From CAYUTA01 sp964447605 (GTDB lineage Bacteria > Bacillota > Clostridia > Christensenellales > CAG-138): a stretch of 64,000 bases of DNA. Location: positions 1 through 64,000 of the forward strand of contig CAYUTA010000001.1 of assembly GCA_964447605.1 (NCBI GenBank), given 5' to 3'. The notes beneath the pieces are model-generated. The model saw nothing but the letters and a program-made list of their open reading frames with translations. It made no database searches and was not told the origin of the DNA. Both the position numbers and the translations under genes were made by a program. Below, one piece after another: positions 1-7,726 of the stretch. Position 1 is the stretch's first letter. Every line of letters begins with the position of its first letter.

Positions 1-439
1 CCTTGACGTCGTCCTCCACGCCTTCGAGACGGCCGAGCTCGCCCTCGACCACCACGCCGTGATCATGCGCATACTCCACGACCCGACGGGTCAGTTTGAC
101 GTTGTCCTCATAGGAATGATGCGAGCCGTCGATCATAACGGAGGAGAAGCCGCCGTCGATGCAGCTCTTGCACAGCTCAAACGTGTCGCCGTGATCGAGA
201 TGTACGCAGATGGGCAAATCCGTTTCGATGCAGGCGGCTTCGATCAGCTTCATCAAATATGTATGGTTGGCATACTTGCGCGCACCGGAGCTGACCTGCA
301 GAATCAGCGGAGCCTGCAGGTCCCTGGCCGCCTCGGTGATTCCCTGGATGATTTCCATGTTGTTCACGTTGAACGCGCCGATGGCATACCCGCCCTGATA
401 AGCGTCGGCAAACATCTTTGTGCTGGTTACGATAGGCAT
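1..439 (-). CDS. fba: Class II fructose-bisphosphate aldolase, N-terminal part (runs off the window)
   Basis: This gene begins at an ATG (437-439 on the minus strand) preceded by GGAG about 8 bases upstream, and its 3' part lies outside the window. The 146 visible residues match zinc-dependent class II aldolases, which split fructose 1,6-bisphosphate into dihydroxyacetone phosphate and glyceraldehyde 3-phosphate in glycolysis. Visible signatures are GAFNVNNME near residue 21, HLDHG at 80-84 (an Asp and a zinc-ligand His in the family), MIDGSHH near 102 and the VEGELG stretch near 131. With gap about 1.2 kb away on the other strand, it marks a central glycolytic neighbourhood. Only the missing 3' half limits certainty. 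Confidence 0.93.
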   Translation of the reverse strand, partial: MPIVTSTKMFADAYQGGYAIGAFNVNNMEIIQGITEAARDLQAPLILQVSSGARKYANHTYLMKLIEAACIETDLPICVHLDHGDTFELCKSCIDGGFSSVMIDGSHHSYEDNVKLTRRVVEYAHDHGVVVEGELGRLEGVEDDVK

Positions 440-472
440 ATTCTTGTCTCCTTTTCGTGCATTTCATCACGT

Positions 473-500
473 ATTATATCGTAATTGGCGGTAATTGCAA
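473..500 (-). promoter_or_regulatory. Putative sigma-A promoter of fba
   Basis: On the minus strand TTGCAA (495-500) and TATAAT (473-478) are separated by 16 bases and lie about 34 bases upstream of the aldolase start. This is inferred from the consensus match only. Confidence 0.5.
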
Positions 501-507
501 CGAAAAA

Positions 508-537
508 TTGCATTGTGCGGCGCGTTTGCGCTATAAT
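508..537 (+). promoter_or_regulatory. Putative promoter of the glycosyltransferase gene
   Basis: TTGCAT (508-513) and a perfect TATAAT (532-537) are 18 bases apart on the plus strand, about 75 bases before the likely ATG at 613. It sits back to back with the fba promoter in a short divergent region. Confidence 0.45.
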
Positions 538-612
538 ACCTGTGGAAACTTTGAATCCGGGCTTTACCTTGCGGCAAATTCAATGAATGAAAATTTTATG
601 GAGGCTTTCGCC

Positions 613-1545
613 ATGCAAAAAGGCTTGTTATCACTGGTCGTTCCGGTTTATTTTGAAGAAGAAGTACTGCGCGGGTCCTTTGACAGAATGGATGCGGCAA
701 TGCGGGAAACCGGCTATGACTATGAGATCATTTATGTCAACGACGGCAGCCGGGACGGCACAATGAAGATTTTGCGCGGGATTGCAGAGGAGCACGCATA
801 TGTTAAGGCGCTCTCCTTTTCGCGCAACTTTGGCCATCAGCTTGCGGTTACCTGCGGCATGGACGCGGCAAAGGGCGACGCGCTGATCATCATCGACGTG
901 GATTTGCAGGATCCGCCGGAGCTGATTCCAAAGATGGTAAAGATGTGGGAGGACGGCGCGGACATCGTCTATGGCAAACGGCTCAGGCGCGAGGGCGAGT
1001 CTCTGTTTAAAAAACTGACCGCCGCGGCTTACTACCGCCTGCTCGACTGGATGAGCGCATATCCCATTCCGCTGGACACGGGCGACTTCCGGCTGATTGG
1101 CCGCAACGTGGCGGACTGTTTTTTGACCATGCGTGAGCACAACCGCTTTTTGCGCGGGATGTCCGCATGGATGGGCTACGAGGCCGTTCCCATCGAGTAC
1201 GAGCGTCACGAGCGCGCCGCGGGCAAGACCAAGTATACGCTGAAAAAGATGCTGCGTCTTGCCATGGACGGCATCACGGGCTTTTCGGACAAGCCGCTGA
1301 CCATGCCGGGCGCGGTCGGTGCGGGCTTATGCGTGCTTTCCGGGCTGGGCCTGATTATGCTGATTGTGTTCGCCTGCACGGTTGGCGTGCCCGGTTGGCT
1401 CTGGGCTGTGGACGGCATGCTGGCCGTGCAGGGCGTGACGCTTTGCTTTATGGGCTTGCAGGGCATGTACCTTGGCCGCATCAACGACGAGGTGAAGGCA
1501 AGGCCGCTGTACATCGTGGCCGAGCGGATCAATCTGGAGGAGTAG
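613..1545 (+). CDS. Family 2 glycosyltransferase with C-terminal membrane helices (GtrB/DPM1-like)
   Basis: The product is a 310-residue GT-A fold glycosyltransferase of the polyprenyl-phosphate sugar transferase type. It probably moves a sugar from a nucleotide donor to a lipid carrier at the cytoplasmic membrane. NDGSRDGT (43-50) and DVDLQDPPE (95-103) carry the nucleotide- and metal-binding acidic residues. Two hydrophobic segments lie roughly at 225-250 and 260-285, as in GtrB/ArnC-like enzymes. The ATG at 613 is chosen because GGAGG (600-604) sits 8 bases upstream, although the frame stays open further 5'. It stands alone between fba and gap; the sugar and acceptor cannot be read from sequence. 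Confidence 0.85.
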   Translation: MQKGLLSLVVPVYFEEEVLRGSFDRMDAAMRETGYDYEIIYVNDGSRDGTMKILRGIAEEHAYVKALSFSRNFGHQLAVTCGMDAAKGDALIIIDVDLQDPPELIPKMVKMWEDGADIVYGKRLRREGESLFKKLTAAAYYRLLDWMSAYPIPLDTGDFRLIGRNVADCFLTMREHNRFLRGMSAWMGYEAVPIEYERHERAAGKTKYTLKKMLRLAMDGITGFSDKPLTMPGAVGAGLCVLSGLGLIMLIVFACTVGVPGWLWAVDGMLAVQGVTLCFMGLQGMYLGRINDEVKARPLYIVAERINLEE

Positions 1546-1598
1546 CCCCCGCCGTTTGCGGACAGAATTTATTATAGCAGGCTTGACAAAATTTCTTC

Positions 1599-1627
1599 TT
1601 GCAAGCATATGGCCTTTGTTGTAATAT
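1599..1627 (+). promoter_or_regulatory. Putative gap promoter
   Basis: TTGCAA (1599-1604) and TAATAT (1622-1627) are 17 bases apart, 45 bases before the gap ATG. A TTGACA also occurs at 1583-1588 but has no good -10 box at the right distance. The leader is short and holds AAAAGGAG as ribosome site. Confidence 0.4.
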
Positions 1628-1671
1628 ATTGTGGATTTAATCAGTATCACATAAAAAGGAGATCAATTACT

Positions 1672-2685
1672 ATGGTAACGAAAGTAGGGATCAATGGCTT
1701 TGGCCGCATTGGACGTCTTGTTTTCCGCGCGTCCGTGCAGAAGCCGGAAATCGACGTCGTCGGCATCAACGACCCGTTCATCGATCTGGATTACATGGTC
1801 TATATGCTCAAGTACGACACCGTGCACGGCGTGTTTGAAGGCGAAGTCTCCGTCAAGGGCGACAAGCTTGTGGTCAACGGCAAGGAAATTGCAGTCTATG
1901 CCTGCATGAAGCCTGAGGAAATCCCGTGGAAAGAGTGCGGCGCAGAATATATCGTTGAATCCACCGGTGTGTTCACCACGACCGAGAAGGCTTCTGCGCA
2001 CTTTGCCGGCGGCGCCAAGAAGGTCGTCATTTCCGCTCCTTCCGCAAACGCCCCGATGTTCGTCATGGGCGTGAACCAGAATAACTATACCAGCGATATG
2101 AACGTGGTCTCCAACGCTTCGTGCACCACTAACTGCCTTGCGCCGCTGGCCAAGGTCATCCATGACAACTTCGGCATCATCGAAGGTCTGATGACCACCG
2201 TGCATTCCATTACCGCAACGCAGAAGACTGTCGACGGTCCGTCCAAGAAGGACTGGCGCGGCGGCCGTGCGGCGGCGCATAACATTATCCCCAGCTCCAC
2301 CGGCGCGGCCAAGGCGGTCGGCAAGGTTATCCCGTCGCTCAACGGCAAGCTGACCGGCATGTCCGTACGCGTTCCCACACCGGATGTATCGATGGTCGAC
2401 CTCACCTGTCGGCTTGAGAAGGGCGCCGGTTACGAGCAGATCAAGGCCGTCATGAAGAAGGCCTCCGAATCCCCCGAGTGGGCCGGCATCATCGGCTACA
2501 CCGAGGATAAGGTCGTTTCCTCCGACTTTTACACCGATCCGCGCACCTCGATCTTCGATGCGGACGCGGGCATCAGCCTCAACGACAACTTTGTCAAGCT
2601 GATCGCCTGGTATGACAATGAGTGGGGGTATTCCAATAAGGTCTGCGACCTGATTTCCCACATGGCCGTGATCGACGCAAAATAA
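1672..2685 (+). CDS. gap: Type I glyceraldehyde-3-phosphate dehydrogenase
   Basis: The 337-residue protein is full length for phosphorylating NAD-dependent GAPDH, which converts glyceraldehyde 3-phosphate to 1,3-bisphosphoglycerate. The Rossmann motif GINGFGRIGR lies at 6-15, and the catalytic cysteine is C151 in NASCTTN. The C-terminal WYDNEWGYS stretch is also present. The ATG at 1672 follows AAAAGGAG by about 9 bases; an upstream in-frame ATG at 1609 lacks both a ribosome site and homologous residues. Glycolytic neighbours such as pgk are not downstream, so it appears to be monocistronic, followed by a repeat-rich gap. Confidence 0.97.
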   Translation: MVTKVGINGFGRIGRLVFRASVQKPEIDVVGINDPFIDLDYMVYMLKYDTVHGVFEGEVSVKGDKLVVNGKEIAVYACMKPEEIPWKECGAEYIVESTGVFTTTEKASAHFAGGAKKVVISAPSANAPMFVMGVNQNNYTSDMNVVSNASCTTNCLAPLAKVIHDNFGIIEGLMTTVHSITATQKTVDGPSKKDWRGGRAAAHNIIPSSTGAAKAVGKVIPSLNGKLTGMSVRVPTPDVSMVDLTCRLEKGAGYEQIKAVMKKASESPEWAGIIGYTEDKVVSSDFYTDPRTSIFDADAGISLNDNFVKLIAWYDNEWGYSNKVCDLISHMAVIDAK

Positions 2686-3107
2686 GTGCGTCTTCAATTG
2701 CAGGAACGGCAGGCGGGCGGCGCAGATTGCGCTGTCCGCCGCAGGTTGCCGACAACCTGCGGTTTGCCGGCGGGAAGCGCTGCGGTGGGATTTTTGCATG
2801 CGGATGCAATCCCGAACGGCTGCGCCGTTCGCCGGCCCTGATCGTTTCGTTGCGGAATCGGCGGGCCAACCCGGTTGCGCCACTCTTTTGACAGGCCGGG
2901 TTGCCGCAACCAACAAAGCGGCGTGGTCAAAAAGCTATGGAAACCGGCCGAAAGGATCGGACCGGCGTTCAAATAATATATTTCCCGGATCCTATCTGTA
3001 AATTTCAGTTTTTTTCTTGCGGAAATCGGATATTAATGATAATATTTATTCAATAAACCAATATCTATATACATGTCGACACACATAGATGGAAAGAAGA
3101 CCGTTTT
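2686..3107. repeat. Intergenic region with a cluster of GC-rich inverted repeats
   Basis: No gene is visible in these 420 bases. A perfect 10-bp stem with a 4-base loop lies at 2739-2762. A bulged hairpin (GGGATT.. to ..AATCCC) lies at about 2788-2813, and an 8-bp stem with a 3-base loop at 2813-2831. CAACCCGG and CCGGGTTG at about 2869-2905 form another inverted pair. The 15-mer GCGGTTTGCCGGCGG starting near 2760 recurs at 21992, followed in both places by related sequence (GCGCTG, then TTTGCATGC). None of the hairpins is followed by a T run, so they look like a dispersed element rather than a plain terminator. The right end holds a promoter. Confidence 0.55.
3017..3045 (+). promoter_or_regulatory. 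Putative promoter of the CooC/dehydratase cluster
   Basis: TTGCGG (3017-3022) and TAATAT (3040-3045) are 17 bases apart in an AT-rich stretch that contrasts with the GC-rich repeats before it. The first gene of the cluster starts 63 bases downstream. Confidence 0.4.
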
Positions 3108-3881
3108 ATGGATCAGCCGGAAACCATCATCCTTGCCATTACGGGTAAAGGCGGCGTTGGAAAAACCTCCATCGGAGCGGCAATTACGCGGTTGCTTGCC
3201 GAGCGGCGGCGCGGCGCGCGGATTCTTGCCATTGACGCAGACCCGGCGATGGGTCTTTCCACCGCGCTGGGCGTTGAAGTGAAAAGCACGCTCGACGATA
3301 TTCGCAGGGCCGTTGTCGACAGTGCAAAAAACGGTTCCCCCAAAGCGGCCGTTGAACTGCTCAACGAGGCGCGGTTCCGTATCTTTGACACAATGGTTGA
3401 ACGGCAGGGATTTGCATTTCTTGCAATCGGGCGGCCGGAGGCGGCCGGATGCTACTGTACCGTTAACGCTTATTTAAAGGAAGTCATCAGCATGTTGGCG
3501 GGGGATTTCGACTATGTCGTTGTCGACGGCGAGGCCGGCATTGAGCAGGTCAACCGGCGGGTCATGGAGCGCGTGACGCATCTGCTATTTGTGACCGATC
3601 AAAGCAAAAAGGGCGTCCAGGTAACCCATACCATCAAAGCGGTTGCGGACGGCCTGGTCATGTACGACGCCTGCGGGGTAGTCGTCAACCGCGCGCTCGC
3701 GCCGGAGCGGGTTGCTCCGGCGGACTTTGGCGGCATGGAGTTGCTGGCCGTTATCGGCCCGGATGAGGACCATGCGCAAAACGATATCCGCGGCAACAGT
3801 ATTTTTGAACTCCCTGCAAATGCAAAGCTGCTTGACGGCGTGGCGCAGGCGCTGGCGAAACTCGGCGTTCTGATGCAATAA
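3108..3881 (+). CDS. CooC-like P-loop ATPase
   Basis: This 257-residue protein belongs to the MinD/ParA/CooC class of deviant Walker ATPases. It has GKGGVGKTS at 13-21, DADPAMG at 43-49, and GCYC with C115 and C117, the cysteine pair typical of CooC/AcsF-type proteins that dimerise around a metal. Characterised members help insert nickel into CO dehydrogenase or acetyl-CoA synthase. Here no CODH catalytic subunit lies nearby; the next genes are 2-hydroxyacyl-CoA dehydratase-type subunits and their activator. A role in maturing or energising that Fe-S enzyme is therefore an inference. The ATG is preceded by GAAAGAAGA, a modest ribosome site. Confidence 0.85.
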   Translation: MDQPETIILAITGKGGVGKTSIGAAITRLLAERRRGARILAIDADPAMGLSTALGVEVKSTLDDIRRAVVDSAKNGSPKAAVELLNEARFRIFDTMVERQGFAFLAIGRPEAAGCYCTVNAYLKEVISMLAGDFDYVVVDGEAGIEQVNRRVMERVTHLLFVTDQSKKGVQVTHTIKAVADGLVMYDACGVVVNRALAPERVAPADFGGMELLAVIGPDEDHAQNDIRGNSIFELPANAKLLDGVAQALAKLGVLMQ

Positions 3882-3922
3882 AGCCCCGCGGGGTAACAAA
3901 ACCAACGAGAGAGGTGTGGCAT

Positions 3923-5119
3923 TTGAAAGATCTCAGGCATCTGATCTACTTTGAAAAGCTCCTCGAAAACGCAAACAATGAGCTTGTGCGGCAGGCCAAA
4001 GCGGAGGGCAAACTTGCCATTGGCTATACATGCTTCCACATGCCCGAGGTGCTTTTGAATGTGGACAACTGTTTCTCCGTACGCTTACGCGCGCCCAACA
4101 CGGGTTCGATGGACATCGCGACCTATTACATGTCCAACTATACGTGTGAATATTGCCGCGCGCTGCTGGAGCGCGCCATCGAGGGCGGCTATAATTTCCT
4201 GGACGTGTGGGCGGCTGTGGACGCCTGCGCGGAGATGAACCGTTGTGCGGAAAACGTGGAGTTGCAAAAGCTGATCCCAAATGAAAAGTTTTTTGTCACC
4301 TATACGGATATGCCCTATAAGGTTCAGGACTACACGGTCAAGCACTATGCGCAGCAGATGCGCCTGCGCCTGCTGGACCGGTTAGCCGGGGTTTACGGCG
4401 TGGATACGTCCGACGCGGCGATCCGTGGCGCGGTCGCCGGGCATAATGCGGTTTGCGCCATCCTTACCGAAATTGGCGATCTGCGCAAGGCGGACAATCC
4501 CGTCATTACAGGTTACGAATACCTGGTGCTTTGCCTGGTTTCCTACTGCTGTCCCAAGCACCTCATTTTAAATAAGCTGCGAGAGACGCTCGAAGAGCTC
4601 AAAACGCGGGAGCCGAACGCGAAAAAGGCGTTCCGTGTGCGCGTGGGCGTGGTTGGCAGCGAGATCGACGACCTGGATCTGATCAGGCTCATTGAGGACG
4701 CGGGCGCGCTGGTCGTGTTCGACCGTTTCTGCTTTGGCGCATGGCCGGGCCGTGAAGTAATTCCGCTTCATGACGGGGAGGATGCGCTTACGCAGGTCTG
4801 CCGCCACTATCTCACGGTATCCGAATGTCCGCGCTACATGAGCCGGGAGAAAGTGCTGCAGCGCCGCGAGACCGTAGATCGTCTCGCCCGGGAGTTCAAG
4901 GCCGACGGCATCATCTACGAGCAAATCAAATTCTGCGACTTTTGGGGCTTTGAACGCGCGCTGGCAAGCCATGTGCAGGCCGAGGAGTATGGCAATCCCG
5001 TGCTGTCGATCGACCGGCCGTATATGGCGCGCTCCTCCGGCCAGCTTCGTACGCGCATGCAGGCGTTTGTCGAAAGTCTGGAGATTAAAAACATTCAGAA
5101 GGCGAGGGGGGCGAGATAA
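3923..5119 (+). CDS. 2-hydroxyacyl-CoA dehydratase D-component family protein, subunit 1
   Basis: The product (398 residues from the TTG at 3923) belongs to the HgdB/FldB/BcrB-type family. These proteins carry a [4Fe-4S] cluster and catalyse radical dehydration of 2-hydroxyacyl-CoA, or related two-electron chemistry. The family C-terminal pattern is visible: ADGIIYEQIKFCDFWGFE followed by LSIDRPY and SGQLRTRMQAFVE. Other cysteines sit in TCEYC near residue 70, DRFCFG and SECPRY. AGAGGTG lies 6 bases before the TTG; a GTG at 3914 would add three residues but overlaps that site. It is separated from the second subunit by only 3 bases, so the two are likely partners. The substrate is unknown. 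Confidence 0.82.
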   Translation: MKDLRHLIYFEKLLENANNELVRQAKAEGKLAIGYTCFHMPEVLLNVDNCFSVRLRAPNTGSMDIATYYMSNYTCEYCRALLERAIEGGYNFLDVWAAVDACAEMNRCAENVELQKLIPNEKFFVTYTDMPYKVQDYTVKHYAQQMRLRLLDRLAGVYGVDTSDAAIRGAVAGHNAVCAILTEIGDLRKADNPVITGYEYLVLCLVSYCCPKHLILNKLRETLEELKTREPNAKKAFRVRVGVVGSEIDDLDLIRLIEDAGALVVFDRFCFGAWPGREVIPLHDGEDALTQVCRHYLTVSECPRYMSREKVLQRRETVDRLAREFKADGIIYEQIKFCDFWGFERALASHVQAEEYGNPVLSIDRPYMARSSGQLRTRMQAFVESLEIKNIQKARGAR

Positions 5120-5122
5120 TCG

Positions 5123-6715
5123 ATGGCCGAAGCAAGAAGCGTTGAAGTTAAAAAGCTTGATAAAAAGCTTAATTGGTTCAATTACGGCGACCGTGCGCTT
5201 GGTAAGCTGTACAACGGCAAAATGGCGTACGCCCGCCGTGAATGGCGCGGGGTAAAGGATACGTTTGTCGACTATCTCTGGTGGCTGCGCACCTGGGGCG
5301 ACATGATTGCGTTCGTCATGAAAGCGCCGTTGAAAATTACAAAGGGGATATTCACTTACCGCTGGATGGCGTCATACCTTTCCACGCCGGCGTTTATCGA
5401 CAGGAACACGCAGGGGCTGCGTGGGATTCAGTTGAAAATGTCCCATATTGCGATGGGCCGTCTGATCAAATCCAGCGAGGACCTCATCGCCATGCTGTTC
5501 AAGTACGACCAGCGCCTTGGCGCGGACCCTGAACATTCAAAAAAGATCGTGTTGTTTGATGAAATGACCATGATTCAGCTCATGGCCGGGTTTCCCAACC
5601 TGATCGGCCTTCCGTATCAGCTCATGCCAGTGTTCCTCGTTTCGGAAATCGATCAGCTGAGCTGCCTGCATTACATCGACGCGGTCGAAAGCTACGGTCT
5701 GCCTGCCGATGTGTGTCCCGTGCCCGCTTGCGAGGCCGGCGCGGCTGTTGTGGACGCATATCCCAAACTGGGTTGCTGCTTCATTGCCAGCACCATGCCC
5801 TGCGACGGCAGCACGATGACCACCTCCTATCAAGACCGCCGCTTCGGCGTGCCCACGTTCCCGCTGTCGCTCCCGGTGCGCTATGACTGCGAGGAAACCG
5901 TGGAGATGGGTGCGCGCGATATCAGGGAATGCATTCGTTTCATCGAGGAGCAGACGGGCGAAACGTTCGATTGGGACGCGTACTTTACGTGCGTGAAGCG
6001 CTTCAATCAGGAAACGGAAATGGAGTTGGCCAAGTGGGAGATCAATAAAACGCCCTATCCGCAGGTCACCGGACCGAATCTGAGCCTGTTTCGCGAGTTT
6101 GCTTATCAGATGGAGGGCGGTCTGAGCGAGGTTTGGCTCAAAACCTATCAAAAGCTCGATAAGCTCGTGCATAAGGCATATGAAAAGCGGACGCTCTGTT
6201 CGCGCGAAATGCGCCACCGTGCGATCGTATGGAGTTGCCCGGCGCATTATTACGCCAACTTTTCCTCCTGGGCGGAAAACTGCTGGGGCATCAACGTGCT
6301 CATCGATATGGAAGCCATGAACTATACCGTGCCGCTGAGCGAAAACGACCCGGAGGAAGCCTACCGCGATCTGGCCAAGCTGTATGAACGCATGACCATG
6401 CGCAAGCACACCAACGGCGGTTACCCGCACATCCTTGACGAGCTCTGGCGCGTGGTGGAGGAGTTTCATGCGGATATGGTGTTTATGTACCAGCATGTGG
6501 CCTGCAAGACCGTTGTCGGCCTGCAGGGGATGTTTGACGAGCAGGCGCGCGAGCGCGGCATCCACTTCATCTGGATCGAGCATGACCTGATGGACCCCCG
6601 GACCGTCTCACGCCGCGACATGCGCACCAAGGTCAACAATTATATGATAAACGTCCTGCGCGAGGAGCCGCTCGATCCGTCGCTTGTCGAGTTCGAGGAC
6701 GACAATACTTGGTGA
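5123..6715 (+). CDS. 2-hydroxyacyl-CoA dehydratase D-component family protein, subunit 2
   Basis: This 530-residue protein is a second, larger member of the 2-hydroxyacyl-CoA dehydratase/benzoyl-CoA reductase family. It starts 3 bases after its partner ends. Family-like regions include DCEETVEMGARDIRECIRF in the middle, WSCPAHYYANFSSW, and the C-terminal QHVACKTV, then WIEHDLMDPRTVSRRDMR. Cysteines in TMPCDG, SCPAH and HVACK are candidate cluster ligands. It has about 130 more residues than classical HgdA/HgdB subunits, and an N-terminal extension rich in Trp, Tyr and Lys. It may act as dehydratase, reductase or double-cubane-type reductase; the sequence alone does not decide. Confidence 0.8.
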   Translation: MAEARSVEVKKLDKKLNWFNYGDRALGKLYNGKMAYARREWRGVKDTFVDYLWWLRTWGDMIAFVMKAPLKITKGIFTYRWMASYLSTPAFIDRNTQGLRGIQLKMSHIAMGRLIKSSEDLIAMLFKYDQRLGADPEHSKKIVLFDEMTMIQLMAGFPNLIGLPYQLMPVFLVSEIDQLSCLHYIDAVESYGLPADVCPVPACEAGAAVVDAYPKLGCCFIASTMPCDGSTMTTSYQDRRFGVPTFPLSLPVRYDCEETVEMGARDIRECIRFIEEQTGETFDWDAYFTCVKRFNQETEMELAKWEINKTPYPQVTGPNLSLFREFAYQMEGGLSEVWLKTYQKLDKLVHKAYEKRTLCSREMRHRAIVWSCPAHYYANFSSWAENCWGINVLIDMEAMNYTVPLSENDPEEAYRDLAKLYERMTMRKHTNGGYPHILDELWRVVEEFHADMVFMYQHVACKTVVGLQGMFDEQARERGIHFIWIEHDLMDPRTVSRRDMRTKVNNYMINVLREEPLDPSLVEFEDDNTW

Positions 6716-6759
6716 GACGGCGGTTTGACGAATATAGAAACAAATTTTGGAGGATATAG

Positions 6760-7566
6760 ATGGCTATGAAACGCTATTATGGCGGCTGTGACGTAGGGTC
6801 GACGTACACCAAGTGTGTGATACTCGACGAGAGCGGAGAGATGGTGGCGGATACGACGATCCGCAGCAAGATCAACTCGGAGATATCGGCCAAACTGGCG
6901 CTGGAGGAAACCATCGCCAAAATGGGGGGAATCGCTGAGGTAAAGGACTTGGCGTACCTGATCGGCACGGGCTATGGGCGTAATAAGGTGCCGTTTGCAG
7001 ACGAGAACATCAGCGAAATCTCTTGCCACGCGATGGGGGTGCATGTGACGAACCCAGAGGTGAAGGCGATCATCGACATCGGCGGGCAGGACGTGAAAGG
7101 AATCAGCATCGACACGGATGGAACGGTGAAAAACTTCGCCATGAACGACAAATGCGCGGCGGGGACAGGGCGGTTTTATGAGGCGATGGCCAACGCGTTC
7201 GAACTGACGCTGCCGGAGTTTAGCAAACTGTCGCTGACGGCAAAGAACGTCATTCCGATCACGGCGCAATGCACGGTGTTTGCAGAGAGCGAGGTCATCA
7301 CGCTGGTGGGGGAAGGAAAGCCGATGGATGAGATCGCGGCGGGGATTCAGATGTCGGTGGCGAAGAGGTGCTTCGTGATGGCGAAGAAAGCGGGCGCGGT
7401 CGACAGGATCACGCTGACGGGAGGCTGCGCGAAGAATGAGGGGCTGAAGCAGGCCATCGAGCATGTGTTAAAGCTCAAGGTTGTGGAACTCAAGACGGAT
7501 CCGCAGCTGATGGGCGCGCTGGGAGCCGCCGAGTTCGCCCGCCAGAAGGGCCTGGCTAAGGAGTAG
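6760..7566 (+). CDS. ATP-dependent activator of 2-hydroxyacyl-CoA dehydratase (HgdC/FldI family)
   Basis: The 268-residue protein is an ASKHA-fold ATPase that, in characterised systems, forms a homodimer around one [4Fe-4S] cluster. It injects a single low-potential electron into the dehydratase with ATP hydrolysis. The phosphate-binding motif DVGSTYTK lies at 11-18 and DIGGQDVKG at 106-114. NDKCAAGTG carries C132 and AQCTVFAESEV carries C171, the two cluster cysteines expected per monomer; GGCAKN lies near 230. GGAGG is 6 bases before the ATG. It follows the dehydratase pair directly, which fixes its partner by context. Confidence 0.93.
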   Translation: MAMKRYYGGCDVGSTYTKCVILDESGEMVADTTIRSKINSEISAKLALEETIAKMGGIAEVKDLAYLIGTGYGRNKVPFADENISEISCHAMGVHVTNPEVKAIIDIGGQDVKGISIDTDGTVKNFAMNDKCAAGTGRFYEAMANAFELTLPEFSKLSLTAKNVIPITAQCTVFAESEVITLVGEGKPMDEIAAGIQMSVAKRCFVMAKKAGAVDRITLTGGCAKNEGLKQAIEHVLKLKVVELKTDPQLMGALGAAEFARQKGLAKE

Positions 7567-7570
7567 AAGT

Positions 7571-7726
7571 ATGGCATGGTATTGGATTGTTCTGATGGTG
7601 TTGGGCGGACTGTTCGTGCTGACCTATGTTATTTTCCAGTTCAATCTGGACATGAAGCTGGTTGGCGTTCTTTATAAACTGCTCAACAAAATGCACGATA
7701 GCAAGCAAACGGATATCAAGTTTTAA
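7571..7726 (+). CDS. Small single-pass membrane protein (51 residues)
   Basis: A short frame runs from the ATG at 7571 to the TAA at 7724-7726. It encodes an N-terminal hydrophobic helix (about residues 3-24, beginning MAWYWIVLMV) and a charged tail ending KQTDIKF. It starts 4 bases after the activator stop, and its stop codon overlaps the next ATG (TAATG), so it is probably translationally coupled on both sides. No family is recognised. Its position between the activator and the ACS-beta-like gene suggests that it anchors or links the electron-transfer complex to the membrane, but this is inference. No clear ribosome site precedes it, consistent with coupling. Confidence 0.65.
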   Translation: MAWYWIVLMVLGGLFVLTYVIFQFNLDMKLVGVLYKLLNKMHDSKQTDIKF

